From: Clostridiales bacterium
Lineage (GTDB): Bacteria > Bacillota > Clostridia > Oscillospirales > Oscillospiraceae
Length of the DNA stretch: 64,000 bases
Reading direction: 5' to 3'
NCBI GenBank assembly: GCA_004557735.1
Contig: SFFV01000002.1
Coordinates: 62,001-126,000, forward strand
Below, piece by piece: positions 39,150-48,589 of the stretch. Under the pieces are notes generated by a model, which saw only the letters and a program-made list of their open reading frames with translations, was not told the origin of the DNA and did not search any database. The position numbers and the translations under genes were made by a program. The first letter of the stretch is position 1. Each line of letters opens with the position of its first letter.

Positions 39150-40538
39150 ATGGTCTTTTCAAGCATTCTGTTCCTGTTTGTTTATCTGCCGGTCGTGCTG
39201 GCGGTATACTATGTCGTTCCGGCGCGGTATCGGAATCTCTGGCTCTTCATCGTAAATCTCGTGTTTTATGGCTGGGGCGAGCCGGTGTACATCCTGCTGA
39301 TGGCATTTTCCATTGTGCTGAACTATACCGCCGGACTTCTTATCGCCCGCTACCGGCTGCGTGAAGATAAAAAAGCGCGAGCTGTTCTGACGGTTAATAC
39401 CGTTGTCAACCTCGCGCTGCTCGTTTTCTTCAAATACTTTGACCTTCTCGCTGCGACGCTCAGCCGCATTCCCGGCATAAGCATCCCCGCGCTCGGACTG
39501 ACACTGCCAATCGGTATATCCTTCTATACGTTCCAGACGATGTCCTACCCGATCGACGTCTACCGCGGCGACACCGAAGAACAAAAAAACTTCACCCGCT
39601 TCGGCACATTCGTTGCGCTGTTTCCGCAGCTGATTGCCGGCCCCATTGTCCGCTATAAGGACGTTTCTTCTCAGCTTGGCGCACGGCGTCTCAGCGCCGA
39701 AAAGTTTTCCTCCGGCGTGCAGCGCTTTACGGTCGGCCTCGGAAAAAAGGTTTTGATCGCCAACAATATCGGCGCGCTCTGGGACGTCTATGCTGCGGCG
39801 CCGGAGCTGAGCTTCGCCGGGGCATGGCTTGGCGCCATCGCTTTTTCCCTCCAGCTCTACTTTGATTTTTCCGGCTACTCGGACATGGCTATCGGTCTCG
39901 GGCGAATGCTCGGTTTTGAGTTTCCGGAAAACTTCAATTATCCGTACATCGCAAAAAGCGTCACGGAATTCTGGCGGCGCTGGCATATATCGCTTGGCAC
40001 ATGGTTTCGCGACTATCTCTATATCCCTCTCGGCGGCAACCGCCGCGGGCTGTCCCGGCAGATCCTGAACATCCTCATCGTCTGGGCGCTTACCGGCCTC
40101 TGGCACGGCGCGAACTGGACGTTCCTGCTATGGGGACTGTACTATGCGGTATTTCTGATACTGGAAAAGGTATTCCTTCTGAAAAAACTTGAAAAGCTGC
40201 CCGTTCTGGCGCATATCTACGCGCTGCTCGTTGCCGTTGTCGGATGGATGCTCTTCCAGCTTAACTCTGTCGGCGAAGTAGCACGCTACTGGGGCGCGAT
40301 GTTTGGGGCAGGCGGCGTTGCCGCCACCGCAGCCGACGCATTCCATGCACGCAGCTATGCCGTCATCCTGCTTATTGCTTCCGTTGCCGCTACTCCCCTG
40401 CCGAAAATGCTCTTTCGGCGCATTCCACAGCGTTTACGAAACGTGCTGACTCCGGTACTTGTCGCACTTTGTCTGGTGATTTCCACGGCGTATCTTGTAG
40501 ATGCTACGTATAACCCGTTCCTGTACTTCCGCTTCTGA
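39150..40538 (+). CDS. MBOAT-family membrane O-acyltransferase (AlgI/DltB-like)
   Basis: 462 residues and about eleven transmembrane segments. MBOAT motifs: GISFYTFQTMSYPIDVYRGD, FPQLIAGPIVRYKDV, TEFWRRWHISLGTWFRDYLY and the catalytic His in ALTGLWHGANWTF. The enzyme moves acyl, usually acetyl, groups to surface polysaccharides. It is followed at 19 bases by a DHHW protein; this pair is typical of polysaccharide O-acetylation systems. Starts 27 bases after the Xer gene (ACGGAGAG upstream). Confidence 0.92.
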   Translation: MVFSSILFLFVYLPVVLAVYYVVPARYRNLWLFIVNLVFYGWGEPVYILLMAFSIVLNYTAGLLIARYRLREDKKARAVLTVNTVVNLALLVFFKYFDLLAATLSRIPGISIPALGLTLPIGISFYTFQTMSYPIDVYRGDTEEQKNFTRFGTFVALFPQLIAGPIVRYKDVSSQLGARRLSAEKFSSGVQRFTVGLGKKVLIANNIGALWDVYAAAPELSFAGAWLGAIAFSLQLYFDFSGYSDMAIGLGRMLGFEFPENFNYPYIAKSVTEFWRRWHISLGTWFRDYLYIPLGGNRRGLSRQILNILIVWALTGLWHGANWTFLLWGLYYAVFLILEKVFLLKKLEKLPVLAHIYALLVAVVGWMLFQLNSVGEVARYWGAMFGAGGVAATAADAFHARSYAVILLIASVAATPLPKMLFRRIPQRLRNVLTPVLVALCLVISTAYLVDATYNPFLYFRF

Positions 40539-40557
40539 CGGAGGGAGGCTCAAATTG

Positions 40558-41673
40558 ATGTCAAAAACGACCAATCGAATCATTACCGCTCTCTTTTCCG
40601 TGTTCATCGGCGGTTTTTTCGTGCTGAATCTCCTCCTGCCGGACAAGACCTTTTCCGAAAAGGAAAACCGGCAGCTGCAAACGCTGCCGAAATTCAGCTT
40701 CTCTTCCCTCTTTTCCGGTTCCTTTGCCACGCGCTTTGAATCCTATTGCAGCGACCAGTTCGCCGGACGGGATGTCTGGATCGAAACGAAAGCGGGCGCG
40801 GAGCTCATGCAGGGAAAGCAGCAAAACAACGGCGTATTCCTCTGCGCCGGCGACCGCCTGTTCGAGCCGTTCACCGCGCCGGAGACGAACACACTCACTC
40901 GCGCCGTGCAGGCGGCGGATTCGCTCTCGGATGCCGGCGTCCCGGTCTCGTTGGCGCTCATCCCCACAGCAGCGCAGCTTTATGCGGAGATTCTGCCGGA
41001 CGGCGCGGAAAACGATGATCAAAAATCCGTGATCGACAGCGCCTATTCGCAGACGGCGCTGAGTACTATTGATCTTTTTTCTGCGCTAACGGCACATGCC
41101 GGTGAATACATTTTCTACCGTACCGATCACCATTGGACGTCTCTCGGCGCCTATTATGCCGCCAATGCTCTGCGCAGTTCGTGGGGGTTGCCGGAGATCG
41201 ATAAAGCAGCACTCACGCCGGAAACCGTCTCTGACAGCTTCTGCGGGACGCTCTATTCCTCCTCCGGATTTTTCTGGGTTGCTCCGGACAAAATGGAAAC
41301 ACTGATCGCGGCGCCGGAGAGCTCCTCCGTTACCCGGTATGAAACAAACGGAACAGAGCAGACGCTTCCGCTCTACAATTACGACAAACTCACGATCAAG
41401 GACAAATACACCTTTTTCCTCGGCGGAAATATTCCCCGCGCCGTTGTTGAAACCGGGACCGAAGACGCCCCTTCCCTGCTCATTCTGCGCGATTCCTATG
41501 CCGATTCGCTCGTGCCGTTTATGATGGACGCCTTTTCGGAGATCCATCTGATCGATCTGCGTTATTATACCGGCTCGGTCAGGGATTATATTGCAGAGAA
41601 TGCAGTCGACCGGGTGCTTTTGCTCTACAGTACCGACAACTTCTGCTCGGATTCCAGTCTCCGTATTTTTTAA
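40558..41673 (+). CDS. DHHW-family protein, partner of the MBOAT acyltransferase
   Basis: 371 residues. N-terminal membrane anchor (ITALFSVFIGGFFVLNLLLP), then SEKENRQLQTLPKFS and the name-giving motif YRTDHHWTSLGAYYAAN, with LLILRDSYADSLVPFM near the C-terminus; both belong to the AlgX/AlgJ-like SGNH fold. It probably transfers acetyl groups outside the membrane onto surface glycan. The ATG at 40558 has GGAGGGAGG upstream. Ends at a strong terminator. Confidence 0.9.
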   Translation: MSKTTNRIITALFSVFIGGFFVLNLLLPDKTFSEKENRQLQTLPKFSFSSLFSGSFATRFESYCSDQFAGRDVWIETKAGAELMQGKQQNNGVFLCAGDRLFEPFTAPETNTLTRAVQAADSLSDAGVPVSLALIPTAAQLYAEILPDGAENDDQKSVIDSAYSQTALSTIDLFSALTAHAGEYIFYRTDHHWTSLGAYYAANALRSSWGLPEIDKAALTPETVSDSFCGTLYSSSGFFWVAPDKMETLIAAPESSSVTRYETNGTEQTLPLYNYDKLTIKDKYTFFLGGNIPRAVVETGTEDAPSLLILRDSYADSLVPFMMDAFSEIHLIDLRYYTGSVRDYIAENAVDRVLLLYSTDNFCSDSSLRIF

Positions 41674-41686
41674 CTCCGCAAACGAG

Positions 41687-41731
41687 AATGCGTCAGCCAT
41701 CCCATCGGGATAGCTGACGCATTTCTTTTTT
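41687..41731. terminator. Bidirectional terminator between DHHW gene and the mannosyltransferase
   Basis: AATGCGTCAGC-ATCCC / GGGAT-GCTGACGCATT around ATC, 16 bp with one mismatch, T run to 41731. Serves both convergent genes. Confidence 0.9.
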
Positions 41732-41734
41732 CGA

Positions 41735-43492
41735 TCAGACCGCGCCAAAGAAGAGCTGCCCGCACGGGAGCACATATTCAAGGAACTGTGCATACAGCCG
41801 CGGCATCGGCAGGCCTGAGGCCGCCGGATACAGCAATACAAAGTACGCCGCCGCGACGGCAAGCCAGATCCACTTGATCTTTCCGGAGATCTCTCTGCTC
41901 TCTTCCAAATGCTGTAAAAAGAGGATGGCGGCAAGAACAACAAATGGGAACGTTGTGAAGAAATGGTACTGGAACGTGCAGCGCGGGACGAGCGTCCATG
42001 GCAGATAGTTTGCCGCGATCGCAATAAGAAGGATATACCCTGCCTGCTTCCAGTGGGTATTCTCCCGCTTTGTACGCCGGAACAATGCTTCCACAGCCAG
42101 CAGAATGGCCCCGATAGCGGAGACCCACCATACCGCCGGACTGCCGGTTGAAGAAATGTCGGAAACGCGGTTCTCCCCAAGCGAGCGGAAGTAGAACCAC
42201 ACGGAACGGGACGTGAACGGCCATTCATACCATGCCGACTGGCAGGTGTGTGTTGCGGTCAGATCGTGATGGTACCGATACATGGACTCCTGCTGCTGAA
42301 GCACGAGCGCCAGACCGCCGGCGCCGTTCGGTTTTGTCATCTCATACCGGAAAAACGGAATATAGGAGAGATAGTAAATGAGCGCCGGAATGGCAAGGAA
42401 AAAAATGCAGCAGAAGCCGACCGTCGCCCATGTTCTGCGCCAGAATGTCTTTCGTTCGGCGCTGTTCCCCCGGCAGGAGACGCCGACGCGGATCATATGC
42501 GCAAAGAACATCACGGCGAGTCCGGCGCCGGCGTACAGCCCTGTCCATTTGGACGCCACACCAAGACCAAAACTTACGCCGCACGCGCCGAGCGGCAAAA
42601 AGAGGGTTTTTAGCGGCGCCTTCATATAATCCGTCTGGATATAGTCTGTCATAAACAGAACCATAAGCAGGATGAAGAACAGAATGAAAACATCGACCGT
42701 GGCAATGCGCGTCTGCGTGTAGTGCATCGTGTCCAGCGCAAGGAGCGCTGCGGCCAGAAACGCAAGGTCTCTCCGACGGAACATCCGTTTTGCCAGCGTG
42801 AAAAATACCGGCAGCATTGCCGCGCCGAAAAGCGCCGGCACAACGCGCCACCCGAACGGTTTCATACCAAAGATTGCGACACCGAGCATGATGAGGATCT
42901 TGCCGAGCGGCGGATGCGTCCATTCGTATACGCTCATAGTATGGAGAAACTCATACGCCGTTCGGGCATGGTAAATCTCATCAAAGTACATGCCGTTCAA
43001 ATAGCTCGGCTCATTGGGTACCGTATCCTGCTCGTCGAGAAGCGCCGTCCCTTCCGTCGTCCCGGCAGCGATCAACGCCGGAAGGCGGTTGCCGGCGCCA
43101 TCGAAGAAGGCAATTTCGTTGAGAGAGACATTTCCCGCGATGCATTGAAATGTAACGTACCGCGTATGCATGGCAGCGGTCTGCACGCGCCAGGTAAACA
43201 TGGCCGCATACTTCTGCGTATACTCGGCCGTGGAGCCATCGTCGCCGGTGAATACCGCCGTACCTTCCGCGATATTTCCGTTCGTCCAGATCTCGGCGAC
43301 ATCATACTCCGCACCGAGATCGATGCAGACCGATGCGGCATCCTGTGACGTCCATACGCTCGTCGGGAAAGACAGCGTACCGAGATTCAAAAGCGTAAAC
43401 ACCGTGTAAATCAGCGTCAGCGCCCACATCAGGCGCTTGTCGCCGCGGTTCAGACGCGTACTGCGCTCCGGGGAAGAAAAAAATTCCTGCAT
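41735..43492 (-). CDS. GT39-type protein mannosyltransferase with an inserted beta-domain
   Basis: 585 residues, GT-C fold. PMT motifs: YFDEIYHARTAYE (the Asp-Glu catalytic pair), WTHPPLGKILIMLGV, and later SRSVWFYFRS and FQYHFFTTFPFVVL. Between helix 1 and the DE motif lies about 120 extracytoplasmic residues (SVCIDLGAEYDVAEIWTNG, TFQCIAGNVSLNEIAFFDG) that look like a discoidin (F5/8C)-like beta-domain. The enzyme should transfer mannose or another sugar from a lipid carrier to an exported protein or glycan. Coupled to the next glycosyltransferase gene. Confidence 0.85.
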   Translation of the reverse strand: MQEFFSSPERSTRLNRGDKRLMWALTLIYTVFTLLNLGTLSFPTSVWTSQDAASVCIDLGAEYDVAEIWTNGNIAEGTAVFTGDDGSTAEYTQKYAAMFTWRVQTAAMHTRYVTFQCIAGNVSLNEIAFFDGAGNRLPALIAAGTTEGTALLDEQDTVPNEPSYLNGMYFDEIYHARTAYEFLHTMSVYEWTHPPLGKILIMLGVAIFGMKPFGWRVVPALFGAAMLPVFFTLAKRMFRRRDLAFLAAALLALDTMHYTQTRIATVDVFILFFILLMVLFMTDYIQTDYMKAPLKTLFLPLGACGVSFGLGVASKWTGLYAGAGLAVMFFAHMIRVGVSCRGNSAERKTFWRRTWATVGFCCIFFLAIPALIYYLSYIPFFRYEMTKPNGAGGLALVLQQQESMYRYHHDLTATHTCQSAWYEWPFTSRSVWFYFRSLGENRVSDISSTGSPAVWWVSAIGAILLAVEALFRRTKRENTHWKQAGYILLIAIAANYLPWTLVPRCTFQYHFFTTFPFVVLAAILFLQHLEESREISGKIKWIWLAVAAAYFVLLYPAASGLPMPRLYAQFLEYVLPCGQLFFGAV

Positions 43493-43498
43493 GATGCG

Positions 43499-45502
43499 TC
43501 ACCTCCGATCCGTCTGTCCGAATCCATGCTCCAGACACACTCTCGCGGTATAGAGAAACGTCAATATTTCAAATAGTGAGCAAACGGCGATCACGATCCG
43601 GTGCTGCTGTGTTCCGCGGACGGCGGAGGCAGCGGCGTTGGAAACAACGTACATTGCCGTCGCCTCGTTCAGCGACAGGACAACGCTCAAAAGCATGGAG
43701 GAGGCGAGAAGCCTTTTATCCCGCGTTGCAATGTAAGCAGCCGTCAGCAGTGCCATCACGGGGAACACATACCGCTCGTGCATGTAATGGCCGAATGTGA
43801 AGATCATAAACATGCAGAAAGCCGCGGGGATCAGCAGCCGCTCGGGGCGGGCGCAAAGCGTCTCTCCCGCCTCTCTCCGGCGTGAGACGACCTGCATCGC
43901 TATGGAGAGCGCAACGGCGAGCACGACCGCCGCCGTACCGAAGGCCTTGTACGACAGTATACCGGGTATAAGGGGAAGTTCGGCAGACTGCCAGTTTCCG
44001 CCGCAAAGCGCAAGGAAGTTGTACGCCTCTACGCTGGCATAATCGTATCCCCCCGCGGAATTCAAAAACCGGCCGATGACCCAGAAGAAACTCTGATTGC
44101 CACGGAACGGAAGCGAAACGGCAAAAATCACAAGCAGCGCTGCAATAACGCCGCCGACGGTCCGGAGCGCATCGTCTTTGTTCCGAACAGAGAGGATGTA
44201 TTCCGCTGCAAGCACAGGGCCGTAGATAAGCGCCTGCCACTTTGTCATGATAGCAAGACCGTAGATTGCCCCGGCGGAGATGCGGCGGCCTTCGATAAGC
44301 TCGGAAAAGCTCAAAAGCAGCAGAAGCGTCAGGACGGAGTCGATCTGGCCCCACGCGCCGGAGAGGATGACCGCGGCAGGATTGAACACCGCAAGCGTGC
44401 CGAGAAACAGCCCCGCGCTTTCCGAAAAGCCGCGTTTGCGGGCGAACCGTATAAGAAGAACCGCGATGCCAACATCGGCAGCATAAGCCGGAAGCATATA
44501 GGCGAACACCGCGGTGCCGGACCCGGCGGGAATGCGGAAAACGTCCAGCAGCCAGGTTACGCCGGCGAGCACGAGCATGTATCCCGGCGGATAGTCATAC
44601 CATTCGTGGCCGGGCGCGGTGTAAAACTGCGCGGTGCCGTTCTGCACGATATCGCGTCCCCACGCCTGCCAGCAGTTCATATCGTAATCGTGGCCGCCGA
44701 ACAGCAGCGAAAGCATCAGCCGAAACACCGCGCCGGTCAGCACGACAAGCAGAAAACAGCGGTTTACGGTTTTCCGATCCGAGGGAAGCGAGTAAAATCT
44801 CTCTCTGTTGCGATAGAATCCCCAGAGAAGGACGCAGGCGAGAACGATTGCGCAGACGATGAAAAGATGGAGATACGACCGGAGACGGATCGCACGCGCC
44901 TCGTCGGATTCGCCGGCGCTTATCGCCGTCTGCTGTGCCGTTTGATCGAGCGAGACTGCCGACGCGATCTCCTCCGGATCGTTGGTCTGGACAAGCTGCG
45001 CCGCGCGAAACCGTGCCGTTCCGGCAGATGTTTCGCTGTAAAAGCCGAGTCGGAATGTAAAATTGATATAGCTCTGCTTTGCTCCGGTTCGGACGATCAG
45101 CGTTTCGCGCGTCCAGTCAAAGCTGCCAGTGCGTCCGGCGCTGACAGCGTAAGTGCCGTCGAGCGTGTAGTTATCGACCGAAAGGCACACGCCGCGTCCG
45201 CCGTGAACGCCCTCAGCGGAAATCTCCGCCGAAAGGCGGTAGACCGTATTCGGCTCCACCTTGACCATCTGGCAGAGGCGCACGTCATTGTCCGCGGCGG
45301 AGGCGATGACCAGTGCGCCGTTTTGCGTATAAACAGAATAATTCTCCGCTTCATATGCCACGATATCCCACCCGTCCGGAAGCTCCGGCGCAGAAAAGTC
45401 GGCGTTCGTAAGAAGGGATCCGTCGGCAAAGGCTGCGCCTTGCAGCACGGCGCAGATGAACAGCAGAGAAAAAATGACATATATCGGTTTGAGCTGTTTC
45501 AT
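43499..45502 (-). CDS. GT-C membrane glycosyltransferase with N-terminal extracytoplasmic lectin-like domain
   Basis: 667 residues. A cleavable signal (ending GAAFA) precedes a roughly 180-residue beta-sandwich with TNADFSAPELPDGWDIVAYE and EPNTVYRLSAEIS, typical of carbohydrate-binding modules. A transmembrane helix follows near residue 220, then about ten helices with GGHDYDMNCWQAWGRDIV (Asp-x-Asp-like catalytic loop) and WYDYPPGYMLVLAG. The DYPP motif occurs in ALG6/ALG8- and PIG-M-like sugar transferases. Sits 6 bases upstream of the GT39 gene, same strand. Acceptor unknown. Confidence 0.75.
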   Translation of the reverse strand: MKQLKPIYVIFSLLFICAVLQGAAFADGSLLTNADFSAPELPDGWDIVAYEAENYSVYTQNGALVIASAADNDVRLCQMVKVEPNTVYRLSAEISAEGVHGGRGVCLSVDNYTLDGTYAVSAGRTGSFDWTRETLIVRTGAKQSYINFTFRLGFYSETSAGTARFRAAQLVQTNDPEEIASAVSLDQTAQQTAISAGESDEARAIRLRSYLHLFIVCAIVLACVLLWGFYRNRERFYSLPSDRKTVNRCFLLVVLTGAVFRLMLSLLFGGHDYDMNCWQAWGRDIVQNGTAQFYTAPGHEWYDYPPGYMLVLAGVTWLLDVFRIPAGSGTAVFAYMLPAYAADVGIAVLLIRFARKRGFSESAGLFLGTLAVFNPAAVILSGAWGQIDSVLTLLLLLSFSELIEGRRISAGAIYGLAIMTKWQALIYGPVLAAEYILSVRNKDDALRTVGGVIAALLVIFAVSLPFRGNQSFFWVIGRFLNSAGGYDYASVEAYNFLALCGGNWQSAELPLIPGILSYKAFGTAAVVLAVALSIAMQVVSRRREAGETLCARPERLLIPAAFCMFMIFTFGHYMHERYVFPVMALLTAAYIATRDKRLLASSMLLSVVLSLNEATAMYVVSNAAASAVRGTQQHRIVIAVCSLFEILTFLYTARVCLEHGFGQTDRR

Positions 45503-45557
45503 AAATAGCCTCCCGAAAGGACCGTTTCTTAAATATATTATAAACTTTTTTAATTAT

Positions 45558-45608
45558 ATTTTATCACAGAGCGCCCGCTATTGCAAACAGGTCATATTTC
45601 CGTATAAT
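45558..45608. promoter_or_regulatory. Divergent promoters sharing one palindromic -35 hexamer
   Basis: TTGCAA (45581-45586) is its own reverse complement. On the plus strand it is followed by a 16-base spacer and TATAAT (45603-45608). On the minus strand it is followed by a 17-base spacer and TAAAAT (45558-45563). Both face starts at about 35-55 bases. Only one polymerase can use the hexamer at a time. Confidence 0.65.
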
Positions 45609-45644
45609 ATAGGATTATATCAATTATGCAAGGATGGCAACGGT

Positions 45645-47534
45645 ATGCTTGGGATTTTATGGTTTTTCCTGTGGCAGAGCGCGGGGATCACCGCTTCTTT
45701 TTATTGCTTTCCCGAAAAGCGGACGGCTGTCCGGCTCTGGCTCGGCAGCGTGATCGGAACGCTTCTCTCCATGTGGGCGCCGATCCCGTTTGCGTTCTTC
45801 CGCGGCTTCGGGATTACGGCGCACATCGCGGCGGCTATCTTTGGCGCCGCATTGCACGCGCTATGGCTCGCGCCGCGCAGAAAAGCCGGTCTCTGCCATG
45901 AGGAGGCCAAAATCGACCGCCCTCTCCCCTTTCTGCTTGTTCCTTTTATGATCCTCGCGGTTTTTCTGGTTTGTTCGCATACGCTCCAAAACACAGACGG
46001 AGCGTTGTATACCGGACAATGCACCTACGGCGATATGGCGATGCATTTGAGCTTTATCACCTCCATCGCCGGACAGCAGACGTTCCCGCCGGAGTATAAT
46101 CTCCTTCCCGGAACGCCGGTGAGCTATCCGTTTCTCTGCGACAGCGTTTCCTCAAGCCTCTATCTGCTCGGGACGCCGCTTCGCTGGGCGTATATGATCC
46201 CGATGTTCTTTGCTTTTGCGCAGGTGTTCTGCGGCGTATGGTTTCTTGGCCGGGAGTTCTGCCGGAGAAAGTACGCGCCGGTGCTCGCTTTTCTGCTCTT
46301 CTTCCTCAACGGCGGGCTTGGCATGATCTATTTTCTCAACGGTGAATACTCCCTGCACGACCTTTTCACCGCATTTTACAAAACGCCCACGAACCTCACC
46401 GAAAAGGGTATGCGCTGGGTAAACGTCATTGCGGACATGCTGCTGCCGCAGCGGGCGACGCTTTTTGGCTGGGCGGCGCTGTTCGCTGTTTTGTATCTGC
46501 TTTACCGGGCGGTATTTCGCGGCGATGCGCGGCTGTATCTCCCGGCGGGGATTCTCGGCGGCCTCCTGCCGATGGTCCACACGCATTCCTACTTTGCTCT
46601 CGGCCTGATGGCGGCGTGCTGGCTCATTTATTCGGCCGTTCGCGACCGCCTTTCCCGCGAATGGCTCCTTGGCTGGCTCCGGTTTGGCCTTCCGGCTGTG
46701 CTGCTGGCGCTGCCGCAGCTCTTTCTCTGGACGTTCCCCTCTGTCGGAGGAAATGAACACTTCGTCCGTGTCGTGATCGACTGGGTAAATAACGGAAAGG
46801 AGCCCTGGCTCTGGTTCTGGGTCAAGAATGTCGGGCTTGTTTTCGTTCTGACGCCGGTTGCTTTCTTCGGCGTTTCGCGCGAACAGCGCGCGGCATTCTC
46901 CGGCGCGATATTTATTTTCATTCTGTGCGAGCTTCTCGTGTTTCAGCCGAACGAATACGATAACAACAAGCTTCTGTACGTCGCCTATGCATTCGGCTGC
47001 TATGTATGTGCCGACGCACTGGCCGGTTGGCTCGGAAAGATCCGGAGTCCGGCAGCACAGGGCGTGCTTCTCGCGCTTACACTCTTTATCAGCTCCAACG
47101 CTGCCGTGTTCACGCTTGGCCGCGAAGCTGCCTCCGGATTCCCCCAATACGGCTACGAGCTGTTCTCCCGTGACGAGGTCGCCGCGGCAGAATATATTAT
47201 CGACAACACCGAGGCCGACGCCGTATTTCTGACCAGAGACAACCACGACAATACCGTCGCGACGCTCACCGGGCGCAACATTGTCTGCGGCAGCAGCTCC
47301 TACCTGTACTTCCACGGCCTGAACTATCAGGATAAGCAGCGTCTCGCCGAGCAGATGCTCACGAATCCGGAGGTATTTGAAGCTAACCGCGAAAACGAAG
47401 GTTTGGACTATGTATACATCGGCTACCATGAGCGCGCACTCGCCGGCGTTATCACCGATTATTTGACGGAAAACTATCCTGTGTCGTTCACCGCCGGAGC
47501 GATCACGATCTATGATCTTCACCCGGAGAGCTGA
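45645..47534 (+). CDS. Polytopic membrane protein, GT-C-like glycosyltransferase candidate
   Basis: 629 residues, at least eleven hydrophobic segments. The loop CTYGDMAMHLSFITSIAGQQ followed by FPPEYNLLPGTPVSYPFL is placed like the catalytic loop 1 of GT-C enzymes, and a soluble C-terminal part ends YIGYHERALAGVITDYL. HTHSYFALGLMAACW and QPNEYDNNKLLYVAY occur midway. Similar proteins lie in glycan clusters but I cannot name the family. ATG at 45645 follows AAGGATGG. It is transcribed away from the two glycosyltransferases. Confidence 0.6.
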   Translation: MLGILWFFLWQSAGITASFYCFPEKRTAVRLWLGSVIGTLLSMWAPIPFAFFRGFGITAHIAAAIFGAALHALWLAPRRKAGLCHEEAKIDRPLPFLLVPFMILAVFLVCSHTLQNTDGALYTGQCTYGDMAMHLSFITSIAGQQTFPPEYNLLPGTPVSYPFLCDSVSSSLYLLGTPLRWAYMIPMFFAFAQVFCGVWFLGREFCRRKYAPVLAFLLFFLNGGLGMIYFLNGEYSLHDLFTAFYKTPTNLTEKGMRWVNVIADMLLPQRATLFGWAALFAVLYLLYRAVFRGDARLYLPAGILGGLLPMVHTHSYFALGLMAACWLIYSAVRDRLSREWLLGWLRFGLPAVLLALPQLFLWTFPSVGGNEHFVRVVIDWVNNGKEPWLWFWVKNVGLVFVLTPVAFFGVSREQRAAFSGAIFIFILCELLVFQPNEYDNNKLLYVAYAFGCYVCADALAGWLGKIRSPAAQGVLLALTLFISSNAAVFTLGREAASGFPQYGYELFSRDEVAAAEYIIDNTEADAVFLTRDNHDNTVATLTGRNIVCGSSSYLYFHGLNYQDKQRLAEQMLTNPEVFEANRENEGLDYVYIGYHERALAGVITDYLTENYPVSFTAGAITIYDLHPES

Positions 47535-47580
47535 ACCGTCGCCCCGACAGGATGAGAATTCCTTTCTTTTCGCGCATAGG

Positions 47581-47614
47581 AAAACCGCCCGCGGTATGTA
47601 CCGCGGGCGGTTTT
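47581..47614. terminator. Bidirectional terminator before trxA
   Basis: AAAACCGCCCGCGGT / ACCGCGGGCGGTTTT, perfect 15-bp stem, loop ATGT. Serves the convergent membrane-protein gene and trxA. Confidence 0.9.
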
Positions 47615-47620
47615 GTTATC

Positions 47621-47929
47621 TTAGAGGACGAAGCTCTCCAGTTGTGCTTTTGGAAGAAAGCCGACGGAGGTTTTGACGGCTTCTCCGTTTTTAAAGAGGA
47701 TGAGCGTCGGGATGCTCGATACGCCAAAGCGCATAGCAAGATCCATTTCTTCGTCTACGTTGACCTTTCCGACCTTCAGCTCGGCATGTTCATCCGCAAA
47801 CTCATGCAGCACCGGTGCAAGCATCTTGCAGGGGCCGCACCAGCTCGCCCAGAAGTCGACGAGAACCGGCTTTTCGGAGCGGATGACCTCCTCTTCAAAA
47901 TTGGCTTTTGTAATGGTAATTTCCGACAT
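47621..47929 (-). CDS. trxA: Thioredoxin
   Basis: 102 residues with the classic active site DFWASWCGPCKMLAP and cis-proline loop SSIPTLILFKNG. Cytoplasmic disulfide reductase. It lies 26 bases downstream of rubrerythrin on the same strand, suggesting an oxidative-stress operon. GAAAGGAT before the ATG. Confidence 0.96.
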   Translation of the reverse strand: MSEITITKANFEEEVIRSEKPVLVDFWASWCGPCKMLAPVLHEFADEHAELKVGKVNVDEEMDLAMRFGVSSIPTLILFKNGEAVKTSVGFLPKAQLESFVL

Positions 47930-47955
47930 AACAAAATAATCCTTTCACCGGCGCA

Positions 47956-48501
47956 TCAATAGTTTTCGGCGTGAATCTCAAAATAGCTCTGCGGATGCGC
48001 GCATGTCGGGCAGATCTCCGGCGCGCTCGTGCCGACAATAATGTGCCCGCAATTGCGGCATTCCCAGACCTTGACCTCGCTCTTGGCAAAAACTTCGGCG
48101 GCTTCCACGTTGTGAAGCAGCGCACGGTAGCGCTCCTCATGGTGTTTTTCGATCGCGGCGACAAGGCGGAATTTTTGTGCGAGCTCATGGAAGCCCTCCT
48201 CATCGGCGGTCTTGGCAAAGCCGTCGTACATGTCCGTCCACTCGTAATTCTCGCCCTCGGCGGCGTGAAGGAGGTTCTCCGCCGTATCGCCGATGCCGTT
48301 GAGCTCCTTAAACCAAAGCTTTGCGTGCTCCTTCTCGTTGTCGGCGGTTTTCAGGAAGAGCGCGGCGATCTGCTCATAGCCTTCCTTCTTTGCTTTGCTT
48401 GCAAAGAACGTATACTTGTTGCGGGCTTCCGATTCGCCGGAGAAGGCGGCGCGGAGATTCTGCTCGGTTTTCGTTCCGGAATACTTGTTCTGTTCAGACA
48501 T
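47956..48501 (-). CDS. Rubrerythrin
   Basis: 181 residues. Ferritin-like di-iron domain with SGESEARNKYTFFASKAKK, ADNEKEHAKLWFKEL and AIEKHHEERYRALL, then a C-terminal rubredoxin-like FeS4 domain CRNCG...CPTCAHP. It reduces hydrogen peroxide in anaerobes, with electrons from NAD(P)H via rubredoxin-type carriers. First gene of a pair with trxA. AAAAAGGAGT before the ATG. Confidence 0.95.
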   Translation of the reverse strand: MSEQNKYSGTKTEQNLRAAFSGESEARNKYTFFASKAKKEGYEQIAALFLKTADNEKEHAKLWFKELNGIGDTAENLLHAAEGENYEWTDMYDGFAKTADEEGFHELAQKFRLVAAIEKHHEERYRALLHNVEAAEVFAKSEVKVWECRNCGHIIVGTSAPEICPTCAHPQSYFEIHAENY

Positions 48502-48589
48502 TTTTTTCGACTCCTTTTTATAAAGATAATGCTTATTGCAGTATGCCCAGATATGCTGAAAAACCGCCGGGAGTCTGTTCCTGGGGTTA

